NCBI GenBank assembly: GCA_903928175.1 | Contig: CAIYQA010000320.1 | Span: forward strand, 1 to 33,263 | Source: an uncultured Spartobacteria bacterium | GTDB taxonomy: Bacteria > Verrucomicrobiota > Verrucomicrobiia > Chthoniobacterales > Chthoniobacteraceae | Length of the DNA: 33,263 nt | Reading direction: 5' to 3' | In this document: piece by piece, positions 32,246 to 33,263 of the stretch | Position numbering within the stretch: position 1 is the stretch's first letter | Layout of the letters: each line of letters starts with the position of its first letter | Program-made: the position numbers and the translations under genes | Notes under the pieces: model-generated | Databases searched by the model: none | The model's input: only the letters and a program-made list of their open reading frames with translations | Told to the model about the DNA's origin: nothing

Positions 32246-33082
32246 ATGCCTCGCAAACAATACCTCCCCTGGCCGAGAAAAGTGCGCTCCGGTCATTCCG
32301 TCGTCACAGTCTACCGCAACCATTACAAGGGCGCGTGGCGCTATCAACTCCGCTACATGCAAGGTGGGATTGTAGTCCGCGAGGCCTACTCTGATGAAAC
32401 AGACGCCATTTCCCAGGCTGAGAACAAGGCCGACGAACTCAACGCCGGTGAGAATGGGGCGCTTACGCTGAATCCTGAGCTTGCGGCGATCTACCGGGCG
32501 GCCCTTAATGCGTGCGCTTCCGTTGATAAGGGCGTCTCACTGGATGCGGTTTGCCGGGAGTGGGCGGAAATCAAGCGCAGATTGGGGCACGTCGCGCCGA
32601 TGACCGCCGTGGACGAGTTCCACTGCCTGGCCAGCCGTGGGCGGCTGGGTGGCGAGGATCATTTTCTTGCGCGTTGCCGGGAGTTTGGGGTGATCACCGT
32701 CTTGGCCACGCAATCCCTCTCCCTTTTGGCGGGAGCGCTCCGGGACTCAGACAAACTGCACGCCTTGGCCGCGAATTGCCGCACACGTGTCTTCGGCTCC
32801 AACACCGACGGCGTGACCAATAACTTGGCCGCCGGGTTTTGCGGAACGAGCAAGGGCACTCCGGTTCAACGGGCGCGGGTTTGGCACGAAAGCAAGGCGT
32901 TCCGCCGGGCTGTCAGCGACTCGGACGGCGAGGAGCGATTGCTTGTCGAACCGCACCGGTTCGCGGAACTGCGGACCGGACAATTCTACGTTGCCACACC
33001 ATCGCGCGGGGTCTATTGGCTTGACCTTAACTTCCGATTGGCGAAGCCGACCGTGAAGGTTCTCCGGCCACCCGCAGAATAG
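32246..33082 (+). pseudogene. Chimeric ORF: integrase N-terminus joined to TraD/VirD4-like ATPase C-terminus
   Basis: A 278-residue frame (ATG 32246; the tracked start adds 21 residues). Residues 1 to about 118 resemble the arm-binding N-terminus of tyrosine recombinases: VTVYRNHYKGAWRYQLRY, then EAYSDETDAISQAENKADEL and LAAIYRAALNAC. From about residue 120 the sequence changes to the end of a conjugative coupling protein: Walker B-like AVDEFHCL, REFGVITVLATQS, NCRTRVFGSNTDGVTNNLAAG, and a closing LRTGQFYVATP. The integrase lacks its catalytic domain and the coupling protein lacks Walker A, so a deletion fusing two genes is the simplest reading. The frame stayed open through the join. Neither original function can remain. 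Confidence 0.68.
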
Positions 33083-33154
33083 GATTCAAGGTAATCGCGT
33101 TGTAAGATGGGCAACCGCGAGGAGGGCGTGATTCAAAGTGGGTGAGTAAAGATT

Positions 33155-33263
33155 TCAATTCCAGAGATGGGCCCATTGACCGTTGGCGCGTAGGACTCGG
33201 AGTTGCGCAACGGCGTCGGCATTTTCGGCAAGCCAGGCCGTTCCGGGTTGCTTGAGACGTGCC
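33155..33263 (-). CDS. C-terminal end of an unknown protein, possibly a transposase (partial)
   Basis: On the minus strand the frame entering at the right edge reads ARLKQPGTAW, LAENADAVAQLRVLRANG, then QWAHLWN and a stop at 33155-33157. The pattern (K..G..W...NADA..QLR.LR.NG.W...W) resembles the end of some transposase families such as ISKra4, but 35 residues are too few to be sure. The rest lies outside the window. Confidence 0.45.
   Translation of the reverse strand, partial: ARLKQPGTAWLAENADAVAQLRVLRANGQWAHLWN

Noticed and set aside
1-33263. CRISPR array or rRNA genes
   Set aside because: No regularly spaced short repeats and no conserved rRNA segments were seen on reading the window.

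Overview
The window is a GC-rich bacterial chromosome segment with three parts: sugar-phosphate metabolism (about 1-10.7 kb), an aerobic respiratory chain followed by a nitric-oxide module (10.7-25.7 kb), and a decayed mobile-element region (25.7-33.3 kb). The organism looks Gram-negative and facultatively aerobic. The Zwf, Gnd and integrase sequences and the gene mix suggest a Verrucomicrobiota-like lineage. That is an impression from protein texture, not a database result; Acidobacteria or another phylum is possible.

Sugar region: the 3' part of an alpha-glucan phosphorylase; then 6-phosphogluconolactonase, an SDR oxidoreductase, a YeaO-type DUF488 protein, transketolase, ribose-5-phosphate isomerase B, transaldolase, a HAD phosphatase, 6-phosphogluconate dehydrogenase and glucose-6-phosphate dehydrogenase. 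Nearly the whole oxidative and non-oxidative pentose phosphate pathway is present. Zwf is split by an apparent one-base frameshift.

Respiratory region: directly after zwf come a Rieske protein and one polypeptide combining cytochrome b (b6 plus subunit IV parts) with a C-terminal cytochrome c, a compact quinol:cytochrome c reductase. Convergent to it are a type II NADH dehydrogenase and heme O synthase. Divergent from these is a caa3-type oxidase operon, coxB(cyt c)-coxA-coxC-ctaG-small subunit, in which every junction is a 4-nt ATGA overlap. A DUF488 gene and a Crp/Fnr-type regulator follow. Next is a nitrosative-stress block: Hcp on the minus strand, then DUF2249, quinol-dependent NO reductase and a YgbA_NO protein on the plus strand. 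Two FNR/DNR-like boxes lie between hcp and the DUF2249 gene, which suggests control by the adjacent Crp/Fnr protein.

Mobile region: two 83-bp direct repeats end in a tRNA-Ser-like 3' end with CCA and bracket about 6 kb. Inside are unknown small ORFs, the C-terminal part of a tyrosine recombinase next to a palindromic end, an 807-aa primase-helicase of the TOTE conflict type, and a TacA/TacT-like antitoxin-toxin pair directly upstream of it with a clear operator palindrome. Beyond the right repeat is a chimeric ORF (integrase N-terminus joined to a TraD/VirD4-like C-terminus) and the end of a possible transposase. No complete tRNA, rRNA or CRISPR array was seen.
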